From: Bacteroidales bacterium
Lineage (GTDB): Bacteria > Bacteroidota > Bacteroidia > Bacteroidales > UBA932
Reading direction: 5' to 3'
Assembly (NCBI GenBank): GCA_017962025.1
Contig: JAGCWD010000067.1
Span: forward strand, 1-37,774
Length of the DNA stretch: 37,774 bases
Shown here: in pieces, positions 7,268-16,110 of the stretch
Layout: every line of letters begins with the position of its first letter
Position numbering within the stretch: position 1 is the stretch's first letter
Program-made: the position numbers and the translations under genes
The notes under the pieces: model-generated
Database searches by the model: none
Told to the model about the DNA's origin: nothing
The model's input: the letters and a program-made list of their open reading frames with translations, nothing else

Positions 7268-8476
7268 CTACAACATTTTGCGGATAAACGAACCTGCCGC
7301 CTCCGGCTTTGTGCCCAAAACCTTCATTACTTCGGAATAGTCATGACAGGAGAGCAGTTTCTTGACGAGTTTGGGTCCACCATTCTTCCAGCCAAATTCG
7401 ACAAAGAAAGCACCTAGCAAACTCTCGAGAGGAACTACGACAGTCGAAGCACCAACTTTTACCGGAAGGGTGTGGTCATAGAACTGGTCCTCGTCAGAAA
7501 AGTCGAGTTCCTCATTCTGTTCCAGATAGGTCTTCAGCGAAGATCTCAATGACTCGTAGGAGCCGTTCATATATCCTCCATGGAAAGTCGCAAAGCCTTC
7601 CTGGATCATCGGAAAAGCTGAGGGCATGCAGGAACGCACTATCAGAAGGGCGATATCGTGAAGATCGTCATAAAAGTTTGACATCAAGGTATGGGAACCG
7701 AATGCCCGTCCATAAAACCTGGTGTCGGAGGCCTTTGGAACTGCAGAACCCATCAATGGATTCAAATATGCGTTGAAAAGATAACCGGAAAACTGTTCGC
7801 ACTGGTCCACAGTCGGAGCCACCACGTAACGTATGCCCTCTTCGATCTTGAAACCATATTCATCGGACATCCCAGCCACGAAACCGGCAACTTCCTCAGC
7901 CACATCCCTGGGAACCTCACATCCTGGAGCGCAATAATAATCCAAACCGTCCATGGAAGTCTTGGACAGCGTCGGTATGACAGCGTCCAGCCAGTTGCAA
8001 AGCCTGAATGGATTGTAGCCTTTCTTACCCCCGGCAACATCAACTGCGCAGACTCTGTAAACGGATTCCACCCAGTCGTTGTAATCGTCTCCTGGCAATT
8101 TGCTGCTGGTAAGCGCGATGATCTCAAAGACCCCGGGACCTATCTTTCGGATGTCCAGTGTCCTGTTCTCCCGGAATGAAGAATAGAGAAGCACTCCGTC
8201 ATCGAACTCTGAGAGGTAATCCGGCATCCCGTCAACCCACATGGATCGTCTCTTCTCTTCAGAAACCGATGCAGAAGAGAATGACTCGACATAGTTCTTC
8301 CAGAGCTCAGCAACCATCAGGACGGAATCCTTTTCCTCCCGGGTCATCACTGCCAGGTCCACGTCATAGGGTCTCAATCCCGGCACCTGACGGCTCCTGG
8401 TCACCCTTTGGGCGAAACAGGAGAAAGACAGGGCCAGGATCATGGCCGAAGACAGTATAACCTTCCTTATCATCAT
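7268..8476 (-). CDS. Exported protein of unknown function, possibly a degenerate gluzincin-like peptidase
   Basis: A 402-residue protein with a signal peptide (hydrophobic residues about 5-21, probable cleavage after S-C-F-A). The product is not recognised. Around residues 273-280 it has H-D-I-A-L-L-I-V where a gluzincin zinc protease would show HExxH, and at 292-301 I-Q-E-G-F-A-T-F-H-G-G resembles the downstream E-G-x-A-x-Y segment of that clan. If related, it has lost the second His and the catalytic Glu and is probably inactive. The start overlaps the S9B peptidase stop as ATGATGA; the ATG at 8473 is an alternative start. The pairing with a secreted dipeptidyl peptidase suggests an envelope or periplasmic role, but this is inference. 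Confidence 0.6.
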   Translation of the reverse strand: MMIRKVILSSAMILALSFSCFAQRVTRSRQVPGLRPYDVDLAVMTREEKDSVLMVAELWKNYVESFSSASVSEEKRRSMWVDGMPDYLSEFDDGVLLYSSFRENRTLDIRKIGPGVFEIIALTSSKLPGDDYNDWVESVYRVCAVDVAGGKKGYNPFRLCNWLDAVIPTLSKTSMDGLDYYCAPGCEVPRDVAEEVAGFVAGMSDEYGFKIEEGIRYVVAPTVDQCEQFSGYLFNAYLNPLMGSAVPKASDTRFYGRAFGSHTLMSNFYDDLHDIALLIVRSCMPSAFPMIQEGFATFHGGYMNGSYESLRSSLKTYLEQNEELDFSDEDQFYDHTLPVKVGASTVVVPLESLLGAFFVEFGWKNGGPKLVKKLLSCHDYSEVMKVLGTKPEAAGSFIRKML

Positions 8477-10623
8477 TCTCCCTTTAGGTACTTGAGCCAG
8501 AATGCCCTGTTGGCAGCACTGAAATGACGGCCCTGATAGCCACGATAGCCGTGCATTCCATCGGGATAGATCATCAGCTCGAACTTCTTGCCTTCCTTGT
8601 GGAGGGCGTCTACGAGCTTGAGGGTATTCTGGAAATGGACATTGTCATCTCCGGTACCATGGGTAAGTTTGAGCATCACTGAACCGTCGTCATTGGCATC
8701 GGTAACCGGATATTCCTTTGCAGCATTAGTCACTTTTGTCCTCTCATATCCTTCAGGATTGTCCTGGGGAGTGGACATGAAACGCTCGGTATAGTGAGTA
8801 TCGTAAAGGGCCCACTCATAGACTCCGCCACCGGCGATTCCATAATGGAAGGCATCGGGATGCTTCATGACCAAAAGGGCGGTCATCGTGCCTCCGAACG
8901 AGAAACCTTCGACACCTATCTTGTCTCCGTTGACATAAGGCAGTTTCTTAAGGTAGTTTGCCCATTCTACGAAGTCCTGGACCTCAATCTCATCCAAATG
9001 CTTGTAGATCATGTCAAGGCCCTTGCGACCGTTGTAGCCGGAAGCCCTGCAGTCAGCCACCACTTCGATAATGCCGTTGTCAGAGTACCATTTGTAGGCT
9101 GATGTTCCGCGGAAGCGATCGGAAACCTGGGGAGAATCCGGTCCGCCGTAAAGGTCCACATGGACAGGATACTTCTTTGTAGGATCGAAGTCCTTTGGAT
9201 AGGCGATCAAGGCCGGTAGTTCCAGTCCGTCGTGGGTGGTCATGGTGATGATCCTGGGCAACTCGGGGTTGGATGGATTGAAATCAGGACCGGCTGAATC
9301 AGCAACCTTGAAGGATTTGGCGGGCTTGGCAATGTCAAAGAGCCAGACCTGGTCCGGAGTGTTGGAATTGCCCTGGGATGCCACTATGTACTTCTTGTCA
9401 GGGGAAACACTAGCCATCGAGGCACTTAGACCAGGATTGGAGACAGCCCTGACAGCACCCTTGAAAGCAAAGTAGATACCTGTCCTGACATGTGAGTCAC
9501 GTTCTGCAGTGAACAAGACTTCTGAAGTGGTACCATCGAAAGCCTTCGCCGGTTTCCCTTCCTTGACTGAGATGATACGAACCCTCCAGTTGTCACCTGA
9601 TGTCAACCTCCTGAGGGTCTTGCCATCATAGGATAGATAATAGATCTGCTCCCATCCGGTCTCGAATGAGCGGACCATATAGAGCCCGTCACGTCCGAAG
9701 ACCATGCCTGAAATCCAGTCGAGCCATGTATCGTAGGTTTCATGATAGATATGCTTCTTGGAACCATCGACAGGAGAAACCGCATAAAGGTCGAGCGTGT
9801 TCTGGATTCGCGGCTCCCTCTGGATGAAGAAAGCCTGGCTGTCAGCTCCCCAGAATGGGGTTCCGAAGTACTGGTCCTCATTCTCGTCGAAATCGGCCCA
9901 TGCCGTGCCGCCTTTCTCAACATCCACGATACCGATACGGACCTTGGGGTTGGGATCTCCGCATTTGGGATAGCGGGTCATCCTGACAGAACCTCCGGTA
10001 GGAGACATGTCTTCAAGATCTACGGCACCTCCGGCATTCTGGCCGTAACCGAGCTGGAGACCGGAACGGTCGGCATTTACAGCCACGGGGGAATAGATTG
10101 GGAAGAACGGGACCTCGGTGTTGTCAAAACGGTAGAATCCTATCTTCTTCGAGTCTGGAGACCACCAGAAAGCACAATACCTTGAGCCCCTGCCAAGTAT
10201 TTCCTCATAGTAAACCCAGGATGCGTAACCGTTCAGGATGACGTCAGACCCGTCAAACGTAAGCCTTGTCTCTTTCTTTGTGGCAACATCCAGTACCCAG
10301 AGGTCGTTGGCCCTGGTAAAAGCCATCTTGGTCGAGTCGGGAGAGTACGTCAGATTTTCTGCACCCGGGATTCTCACAGGCATGGCATTTCCCTGCATCC
10401 TGGGGAGCATTCCGGCAGCCATTCCCGGAATCACTGCTCCTGGAATCACCTTATGGGTAGCGGCATCCAGGACGAAATCATCTTCTGACTGACGGCCCAA
10501 ATCATGGGTGAACGCGACTTGATGGTCCCCTGTCCATCTCCATGAACGGGGAATACGGTTCGTCTCCTGCGCCGAAAGCACATAGGCAGCGCAGAGGAGC
10601 AGCATAATAAAAAGTTTCTTCAT
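8473..10623 (-). CDS. Dipeptidyl peptidase IV-like serine peptidase (S9B, prolyl oligopeptidase family)
   Basis: A 716-residue exported peptidase with a signal peptide (MKKLFIMLLLCAAYVLSAQ). The N-terminal two thirds is a beta-propeller (DPPIV_N), with repeated blades such as D-L-W-V-L-D-V and Q-V-W-L-F-D. The C-terminal alpha/beta-hydrolase domain has the nucleophile elbow GFSFGG (Ser about 575), the Asp in H-G-T-G-D-D-N-V-H (about 660) and the His in DGMHGY (about 691), so the catalytic triad is complete. The family removes Xaa-Pro dipeptides from peptides in the periplasm. The frame extends to 10650, but the ATG at 10623 begins at the signal peptide. The upstream RecD-like gene ends at 10628. 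Confidence 0.92.
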   Translation of the reverse strand: MKKLFIMLLLCAAYVLSAQETNRIPRSWRWTGDHQVAFTHDLGRQSEDDFVLDAATHKVIPGAVIPGMAAGMLPRMQGNAMPVRIPGAENLTYSPDSTKMAFTRANDLWVLDVATKKETRLTFDGSDVILNGYASWVYYEEILGRGSRYCAFWWSPDSKKIGFYRFDNTEVPFFPIYSPVAVNADRSGLQLGYGQNAGGAVDLEDMSPTGGSVRMTRYPKCGDPNPKVRIGIVDVEKGGTAWADFDENEDQYFGTPFWGADSQAFFIQREPRIQNTLDLYAVSPVDGSKKHIYHETYDTWLDWISGMVFGRDGLYMVRSFETGWEQIYYLSYDGKTLRRLTSGDNWRVRIISVKEGKPAKAFDGTTSEVLFTAERDSHVRTGIYFAFKGAVRAVSNPGLSASMASVSPDKKYIVASQGNSNTPDQVWLFDIAKPAKSFKVADSAGPDFNPSNPELPRIITMTTHDGLELPALIAYPKDFDPTKKYPVHVDLYGGPDSPQVSDRFRGTSAYKWYSDNGIIEVVADCRASGYNGRKGLDMIYKHLDEIEVQDFVEWANYLKKLPYVNGDKIGVEGFSFGGTMTALLVMKHPDAFHYGIAGGGVYEWALYDTHYTERFMSTPQDNPEGYERTKVTNAAKEYPVTDANDDGSVMLKLTHGTGDDNVHFQNTLKLVDALHKEGKKFELMIYPDGMHGYRGYQGRHFSAANRAFWLKYLKGE

Positions 10624-10627
10624 AACA

Positions 10628-12124
10628 CTATGGTTTTTCAAAATAATCATCCTTGAAATTCACCAGATAGACTTTTTCAACAGCCCTGGTAAGTGCCGTG
10701 TAAAGCCACTTCAGGTCATCCACCGTAAGTTCATCCTGCCAGAAAGGATTGTCGATGAAGACACAGCCCCACTGCCCTCCCTGGCTTTTATGGCAGGTGA
10801 TGGCATTTGCGTACTTCAGCTGAAGGGCGTTGAAATAGGGATCCTCCCTTACGGCATCATAACGTTTCTTCTTGGACTTGATGTCCGAATAGTCTTCATT
10901 GACGCCGTTATATAGACTGTTCTGCTGTTCGTAAGTAAGTGAAGCAGACTCTGAGTCCAAGGTGTCAAGACAGACTTTTGCCTTAACCTCAATATCATCA
11001 TAGTCCGGGAAACTAAGTGTTGCATCTGCGAAATGCAAACCGTATCTTTCCTCATGGTTCCTTATGGAGACCAGCTTCGCCATGTCACCGTTGGCGATGT
11101 AATCCATTGCCTTTGAATCTCCTGTGAACTGATAGCAGTTCTTGACAATCATAAGCTTCTCTCCCCTGACGAGTCTTTCCTCATCGTAGAAGACCTGGGA
11201 ACGTATTCCGGCATTGTAACGGTTCGCCCTCTTGTTGGATCTGCAGAGCACTACCGTGTCATCCTTTGAATAATCGGAATAATAACTCTTGTTCAGAGTG
11301 TCAAGGACCTCGCCTCCTGTGATTCTCACGATGTCATCGAAACCATCGGTCCGGAGCCCGATGCGGTCGGGAGTGAAGCACACGTCACCATATTCAGCTT
11401 CCGAAATCATCTCCCTCAACCTGGTGGCATTACGGAGGATTCCGGACTCCTTCTGCTGGCGAACCACTTCAGTGAGACTGCTGTATCGCACCCCGCCGAA
11501 TCCGTCCATGTAGGAAGGAGACAAGGCAGGAGATGCATCAAGTCCAACCGGCGGGAGCTGGGCCGAGTCCCCTATCATTATCAGCCTGCAGTCATTGCCT
11601 GCCCTTACGAATTCAACGAGGTCGCGAAGAAGGTCTCCGGTACCGAACGTGGCCGAACCCTGCCTCCCGGAATCATCAATCCCTATCAAGGAAACCTCAT
11701 CCACTATGAACAACTTGTGAGAGGACTTGTTGGGTGCAAGAGAGAACTGCCCCATGCCATCTGCACCGACTGACTTCTGGCGGTAGATGCATTTATGGAC
11801 AGTTCGGGCAGGTTTACCGGCATATTGGGACAGGACTTTGGCTGCCCTTCCCGTCGGAGCCATAAGGATGCATATTTCCTCAAATCCTTCACCCCCTTCG
11901 GAAGTTTCGGAACGCCTGGGCCTGAGGTCGTCCAAGGCTTCGATGACAGCAGCCAGCGCTGTGGTCTTACCTGTTCCGGCATAACCGTTGACCACCAGGA
12001 TATCATGATCGTCACCTGTGATGAAATCGGCGATGTCAGAGAACAACCTGTCCTGGTCAGAGGTAATCCCGTAAGGGAAATGGTCCCTGAATCTCTTGTA
12101 GAAAAAACCGCTCCGGTCCATCAC
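10628..12124 (-). CDS. RecD-like ATP-dependent DNA helicase (superfamily 1)
   Basis: A 498-residue cytoplasmic helicase. Walker A is GYAGTGKTT at 47-55, APTGRAAKVL (motif Ia) follows at about 89-98, VDEVS at 141-145 is Walker B, and GDSAQLPPVG at 185-194 is motif III. The C-terminus has A-I-T-C-H-K-S-Q-G and Y-T-A-L-T-R-A, the UvrD_C_2-type motifs V and VI. It is shorter than RecD2 and lacks its N-terminal extension, so it is a stand-alone RecD-like helicase of the type common in Bacteroidota. A role in DNA repair or recombination is inferred. Its start overlaps the trkH stop by 4 nt. Confidence 0.9.
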   Translation of the reverse strand: MMDRSGFFYKRFRDHFPYGITSDQDRLFSDIADFITGDDHDILVVNGYAGTGKTTALAAVIEALDDLRPRRSETSEGGEGFEEICILMAPTGRAAKVLSQYAGKPARTVHKCIYRQKSVGADGMGQFSLAPNKSSHKLFIVDEVSLIGIDDSGRQGSATFGTGDLLRDLVEFVRAGNDCRLIMIGDSAQLPPVGLDASPALSPSYMDGFGGVRYSSLTEVVRQQKESGILRNATRLREMISEAEYGDVCFTPDRIGLRTDGFDDIVRITGGEVLDTLNKSYYSDYSKDDTVVLCRSNKRANRYNAGIRSQVFYDEERLVRGEKLMIVKNCYQFTGDSKAMDYIANGDMAKLVSIRNHEERYGLHFADATLSFPDYDDIEVKAKVCLDTLDSESASLTYEQQNSLYNGVNEDYSDIKSKKKRYDAVREDPYFNALQLKYANAITCHKSQGGQWGCVFIDNPFWQDELTVDDLKWLYTALTRAVEKVYLVNFKDDYFEKP

Positions 12125-13575
12125 TTGCTGCTCTTGCTGAAAAACATCATCAGTACAGCCAGTATAGGATAGATCTCGACACGTCCCATGAACATGTCTA
12201 TCGTGTACATTATCTTTGCACTGGCAGGTTCAGCATTGAAGTTGCAGACCGCTCCTAGGTCCCCGATAGAAGGACCCACGTTGCTGAGGGAAGTAAATGT
12301 GGCAGCAACCGCATTCCCGTCATGGGGATTCATTATAAGGTTGATAGCCAGGGATAAAATAATAAGAAGAAGGTAGAGTGCTATGTAAAGGATATGTGGC
12401 CAGATGCTTTCCTGGCTCACTACACGGCCGTTGACCCTGACCTCGTTGACAGAAGCGGGATGGAGGAAGGTCTTAAGGCGGAACTTGATCTGCTTGAAAA
12501 GGAGCAGTGACCTGTCGGATTTTATACCTCCGGTGGTGGAACCGGCCATACCGCAGGTAATGCCGACGAAAATCAGCATTATCGAAGGGAGTATGGGCCA
12601 TGTGCTGTTGTCTCCGATTCCGAATCCGGATGTAGAAGCATAACTGAGCACATGGAATGATCCGGAAAGGACGGCATCGCCCCATGCCTTCTCGACACCT
12701 TGAACCTTAAGGGAGACCGAAACGATTATGCTGACAATGATCAGGATCCTGAGGTAGAACCTGAAAATCTCATTTTTGAAAGGTTTGAATGAACGTGTGA
12801 CTATCGCCACGTAAATCATGCCGAAATGGATGGACGACAGTAGCATGAAGAGCATGGTGATCAGGTCGATAGGCACTGAATTGAATGCTCCTATGGACAT
12901 GTTCTTAGTACTGAATCCTCCTGTGGCGGTTACGCTCATGGCATGGTTGACCGCATCAAAAGGGCTCATCCCCGCAAGCAGGTAAAGCAGGAAAGAAGCA
13001 ACTGCCATCCCAAGATAGACATAGGCGAACACGTACACCATTCTGGTCGAACCGGAGCGGTAGCCGCTCTTGGAAAGGGACGAGAGTTCGATGTTTGTGA
13101 GACGCAATTTCATCTGGGAGGAACTCGGAATGATCAGGAGAAGGAAGACGACTACTCCCAAACCGCCGATAAAATGGGTGGAGGAACGCCAGAAAAGAAG
13201 GCTGTTTGGCAGGCCCTCAACATTCTCAAGGATGGATGCACCAGTGGTCGTAAAACCGGAAACGCTCTCGAACCAGGCATTCACCACTGTAAAAGGACCT
13301 CCCCAGAGGGCGTATGGAAGCATTCCGAATATGAACGACAGCAACCATGAAAGGACGATTATCATGTAGCCGTCCTTAAGGCTTATGGCACCGGAATGCC
13401 TTACGAATATGAACGGAAATATGCCAACCGTGAATGTCAGTGAGAAACTGATCATCAAAGCTGCAAGGGCACTGTCGTTACCATTCAGTATAGAGACGAT
13501 TATGGACAGGAACATGAACAGCGCACTGACCAGCAGCGCGTAGCCTACATTCCTAGCTATAACCTTGATATTCAT
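12121..13575 (-). CDS. trkH: TrkH-type potassium uptake channel subunit
   Basis: A 484-residue inner-membrane protein with the four pore loops of the TrkH/KtrB family: SGFTTTGAS, VTATGGFSTKN, ASTSGFGIGD and SNVGPSIGDLG. The intramembrane loop motif GSTTGGIKSDR is present. The family conducts K+ (or Na+-coupled K+) and normally needs a cytoplasmic RCK protein (TrkA/KtrA) for gating. No trkA is in this window; the immediately upstream partner, overlapping by 4 nt, is the MCP-like sensor gene. The downstream overlap (ATGA) is with the RecD-like gene. The protein ends shortly after its last helix. Confidence 0.93.
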   Translation of the reverse strand: MNIKVIARNVGYALLVSALFMFLSIIVSILNGNDSALAALMISFSLTFTVGIFPFIFVRHSGAISLKDGYMIIVLSWLLSFIFGMLPYALWGGPFTVVNAWFESVSGFTTTGASILENVEGLPNSLLFWRSSTHFIGGLGVVVFLLLIIPSSSQMKLRLTNIELSSLSKSGYRSGSTRMVYVFAYVYLGMAVASFLLYLLAGMSPFDAVNHAMSVTATGGFSTKNMSIGAFNSVPIDLITMLFMLLSSIHFGMIYVAIVTRSFKPFKNEIFRFYLRILIIVSIIVSVSLKVQGVEKAWGDAVLSGSFHVLSYASTSGFGIGDNSTWPILPSIMLIFVGITCGMAGSTTGGIKSDRSLLLFKQIKFRLKTFLHPASVNEVRVNGRVVSQESIWPHILYIALYLLLIILSLAINLIMNPHDGNAVAATFTSLSNVGPSIGDLGAVCNFNAEPASAKIMYTIDMFMGRVEIYPILAVLMMFFSKSSK

Positions 13576-14420
13576 CTCTGATTATCTGTTGATAACTTTG
13601 CCTTCTCCCTGAGATCCGACACCCTCTTGCGAAGCTGCTGGTTCTCTCCCGCTAGTTCCTTGATTCCGTCATTCAACTCCACGAGCTGGTCGTCTCCATC
13701 GAAGGTGTAGGAATACTTCTTATTCAAGGTACGATAATTATTCAGGCCGGAGAGCATCTTGTAAATGGGATTGACATAATAGGCCAGGATGAACATGAGA
13801 AGTGTGATGATCAGGAGCAGGCCGACCAGAACCGCGACTGCCCCGGGGATAATGCTTCGGTAGAAACCTCTCTGGAAAGTCTCTGAGTTCTTCTTCAGGT
13901 CCTGATAGATGGCCTCGTCAAGAGTGTCAATGAACCTGTTCAATCTCTGGTACTGGGGCTGAAGCCTCTCGAAGTACCAGGACCTGGTGTCTATGAAATC
14001 CGACAGGAGGACATCATTGAGTTCCATGGAAGTGAGCATGTAGGCAGAATAAGCATAAATCACAGAATCGGTAAGTGGCATCATCTCTTCCCCCATCAGG
14101 GACATCCTGAGGGAGTCGCAGTGGTTCATGAATTCAGCCTGTCGGAAGTCAGGAAGGGTATTGACTGATTCGTCTCCGATGACGGAAAGGATTTCCAGAT
14201 TGTACTGGCTGCTGACTTCAGCAAGTTTCTGTGCCACATTGATGCTTCTGACATTGTCAGTCATCAAACCTGACACATAGTTGCTCATCCGGGAATACTC
14301 CATGATGGAGATAATGCTTGACACCAGAAGAGTGATTGCGATCGCACTGAGGCTCAAGGTGATCTTGGCCCTCATGGACAACCCTTTCTCCTTTATCTTG
14401 TCTGAAACTTTCCTGAACAT
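13572..14420 (-). CDS. Membrane protein with 4HB_MCP-like sensor domain, HAMP-like segment and short coiled coil
   Basis: A 282-residue protein from the ATG at 14420. It has two transmembrane helices (about residues 14-37 and 190-215) flanking a helical periplasmic domain of about 150 residues of the four-helix-bundle chemoreceptor type. After the second helix come a HAMP-like stretch (Y-V-N-P-I-Y-K-M-L-S) and a short charged coiled coil (E-N-Q-Q-L-R-K-R-V-S-D-L-R). There is no methyl-accepting signalling hairpin, kinase or cyclase domain, so it senses but has no recognisable output. A TTG start at 14438 would extend it, but it lies about where transcription from the 14443-14450 box should begin, so ATG is preferred. 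The trkH start overlaps its stop by 4 nt. Confidence 0.75.
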   Translation of the reverse strand: MFRKVSDKIKEKGLSMRAKITLSLSAIAITLLVSSIISIMEYSRMSNYVSGLMTDNVRSINVAQKLAEVSSQYNLEILSVIGDESVNTLPDFRQAEFMNHCDSLRMSLMGEEMMPLTDSVIYAYSAYMLTSMELNDVLLSDFIDTRSWYFERLQPQYQRLNRFIDTLDEAIYQDLKKNSETFQRGFYRSIIPGAVAVLVGLLLIITLLMFILAYYVNPIYKMLSGLNNYRTLNKKYSYTFDGDDQLVELNDGIKELAGENQQLRKRVSDLREKAKLSTDNQR

Positions 14421-14442
14421 CCGATTATACTTATCCAATTTA

Positions 14443-14450
14443 CAAATATA
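14443..14450 (-). promoter_or_regulatory. Internal -7 box upstream of the MCP-like/trkH genes
   Basis: TATATTTG on the minus strand, four bases after the stop of the DUF4838 gene (14455) and 22 nt before the ATG at 14420. It may allow the MCP-like and trkH genes to be expressed apart from yicC-rmuC. No clear -33 element. Confidence 0.4.
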
Positions 14451-14454
14451 GGAA

Positions 14455-16110
14455 TTATCTGTAAACTCCCATCATCGTCCCGTAATCAGAAAGGCATGTC
14501 TGGCGGGGGTACGATCCGAAATAAGTGGAATCCATATAGACCGCAAACGATGTGACGTTCTTTATTCCATAGCCGGCATAAGTTTCCAGATCAGAGGCGA
14601 ACACCTCAGGATGCCATGGAAGATTTACAGCCGGTTTCTTCCATCCGCTTGCAAGGGACACATCCAACCAGTATTCAAGTACCACAGCTGTCTCTGCAGG
14701 GAAGACTTTCAGGTTATCTTCAAGATAGTCCACCACCTCCCGATGGGACATCCTTCCCTTCCGCCCCGGAGCATCGAGGTCTGACAAAGGACGGTCCCAC
14801 TGCCTTTCTATAGGAGCGAACTCCAGGAAAATCCCTTCTGAAGGCTTGACTTTCACAGGTGGAGGCAAAGTTGCCTGGTAGGCAAGATGGGCAAGAGTCG
14901 CCTCCGGATCCACCTTGCGGATGGAATCCAGCATCCTGTTTTCTATGATCAAGGCCTGGTCACTTGCAGATAACTCTTTGCATTCAGGACAATAGCATGG
15001 TTCTGAATTGTCGTCAAGCCAGAAATAATAACGATGATTCGTAGCGGGAAGTACTTCTGCAAACTTTGCTGCATTAGAAGCAATTATTTCCAACGCCTTT
15101 TCTGAATGAGGGCAGCAATTGAAGTCAGGAACCCTGTGGCCATGTCTGTCCATCCGGAACATGGTGGAGTCTTCAGAAAAGAGTTCCCTGGGAAGTAACT
15201 CCCCCATCGAGTGCAACTGATGCTCTACATCTATACCATATCTTCGGCACTCATCGAGGAAGGCCCTCCCTTTCCCGGACTCCATGAAACCAATGACCTC
15301 GCCTGGAAGCATGTGGGTTCCAATGGTGTTGATACCACTGAGTTTGGCTATCAAAGGCCAATCAACAGTGGCCAGATCCTGTACTGACAGGACAGCGCCC
15401 CTCATCTGGAACCAGGACTCCTTGTCTGCCCTGGCCGGGAAGAAAACCTTGGGCTGATGGAAATCAGCACTATTGTCATCGGTAAGCTTCATCGAGTACC
15501 AGTTCACCCCTCCGTCCGGACGGAAATCCGCCCTGAAGACACCCATGAGGAACCCGGCATCCATGTCAACCCCGAATTCCGACAGTTCGCCGAGGGTAAC
15601 GCTTCCGGCCACTGAATATCCGCCGGCACGGATCTCATGGCTATACTCCAGGGTCTTGAAATTCCAGTCGTAATCGAAATTCCTGTAATAAGTACACTTG
15701 TAATCAAGCATCCTTCCAGCCGGATCCATCTCCGCACCTACATAAGTGTCAAGCTTTCCGGGATGGGAGAAGAATATCTCCACCCTGTCTTCCGGCTCCA
15801 CATCCATTTCTGACTGGAAACCATCCTTCAATGTCAGGGTCTCTTCAAGGACATCAAATCGAAACAGGAAGAGGCTGTCGGTCACGAAACAACGGAATTC
15901 GGTCTTGTCATCCAACCCGTCCCATGGAGCATGGAATCCCGTCACCTCCGGCAAAACATCCCACACTGAAGCGGTTAGCAATGACTCAAGTGGTGGTGCA
16001 ACCGATGAATATGGTATTGTGAAGTCCTTCTCCTCTCTCTTATTGCATGAAAGGATGGAAGTCAATAATGCAAGCCATAGGGCAAAGAACAGGATCCTTC
16101 TCATGATCAT
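14455..16110 (-). CDS. Lipoprotein with CBM9-like N-terminal domain and DUF4838-type glycosidase-like domain
   Basis: A 551-residue lipoprotein: the signal ends L-L-T-S-I-L-S-C with Cys about residue 22. Residues about 50-235 resemble a family 9 carbohydrate-binding fold (F-R-C-F-V-T-D-S-L-F-L-F-R-F and E-D-R-V-E-I-F-F motifs, as in CBM9_1). The C-terminal part resembles the DUF4838 TIM-barrel family, seen around Y-F-W-L-D-D-N-S-E-P-C-Y-C-P-E-C and the closing tryptophan-rich segment. DUF4838 proteins occur with polysaccharide-degrading enzymes, but no SusC/SusD is nearby. Binding or cleavage of a glycan at the cell surface is inferred. The start overlaps the rmuC stop by 4 nt; the ATG at 16104 is an alternative start. 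Confidence 0.75.
   Translation of the reverse strand: MIMRRILFFALWLALLTSILSCNKREEKDFTIPYSSVAPPLESLLTASVWDVLPEVTGFHAPWDGLDDKTEFRCFVTDSLFLFRFDVLEETLTLKDGFQSEMDVEPEDRVEIFFSHPGKLDTYVGAEMDPAGRMLDYKCTYYRNFDYDWNFKTLEYSHEIRAGGYSVAGSVTLGELSEFGVDMDAGFLMGVFRADFRPDGGVNWYSMKLTDDNSADFHQPKVFFPARADKESWFQMRGAVLSVQDLATVDWPLIAKLSGINTIGTHMLPGEVIGFMESGKGRAFLDECRRYGIDVEHQLHSMGELLPRELFSEDSTMFRMDRHGHRVPDFNCCPHSEKALEIIASNAAKFAEVLPATNHRYYFWLDDNSEPCYCPECKELSASDQALIIENRMLDSIRKVDPEATLAHLAYQATLPPPVKVKPSEGIFLEFAPIERQWDRPLSDLDAPGRKGRMSHREVVDYLEDNLKVFPAETAVVLEYWLDVSLASGWKKPAVNLPWHPEVFASDLETYAGYGIKNVTSFAVYMDSTYFGSYPRQTCLSDYGTMMGVYR

Noticed and set aside
6517-7287. A 256-codon plus-strand open frame
   Set aside because: It is antisense to the well-supported THUMP-like methyltransferase and has no recognisable features.
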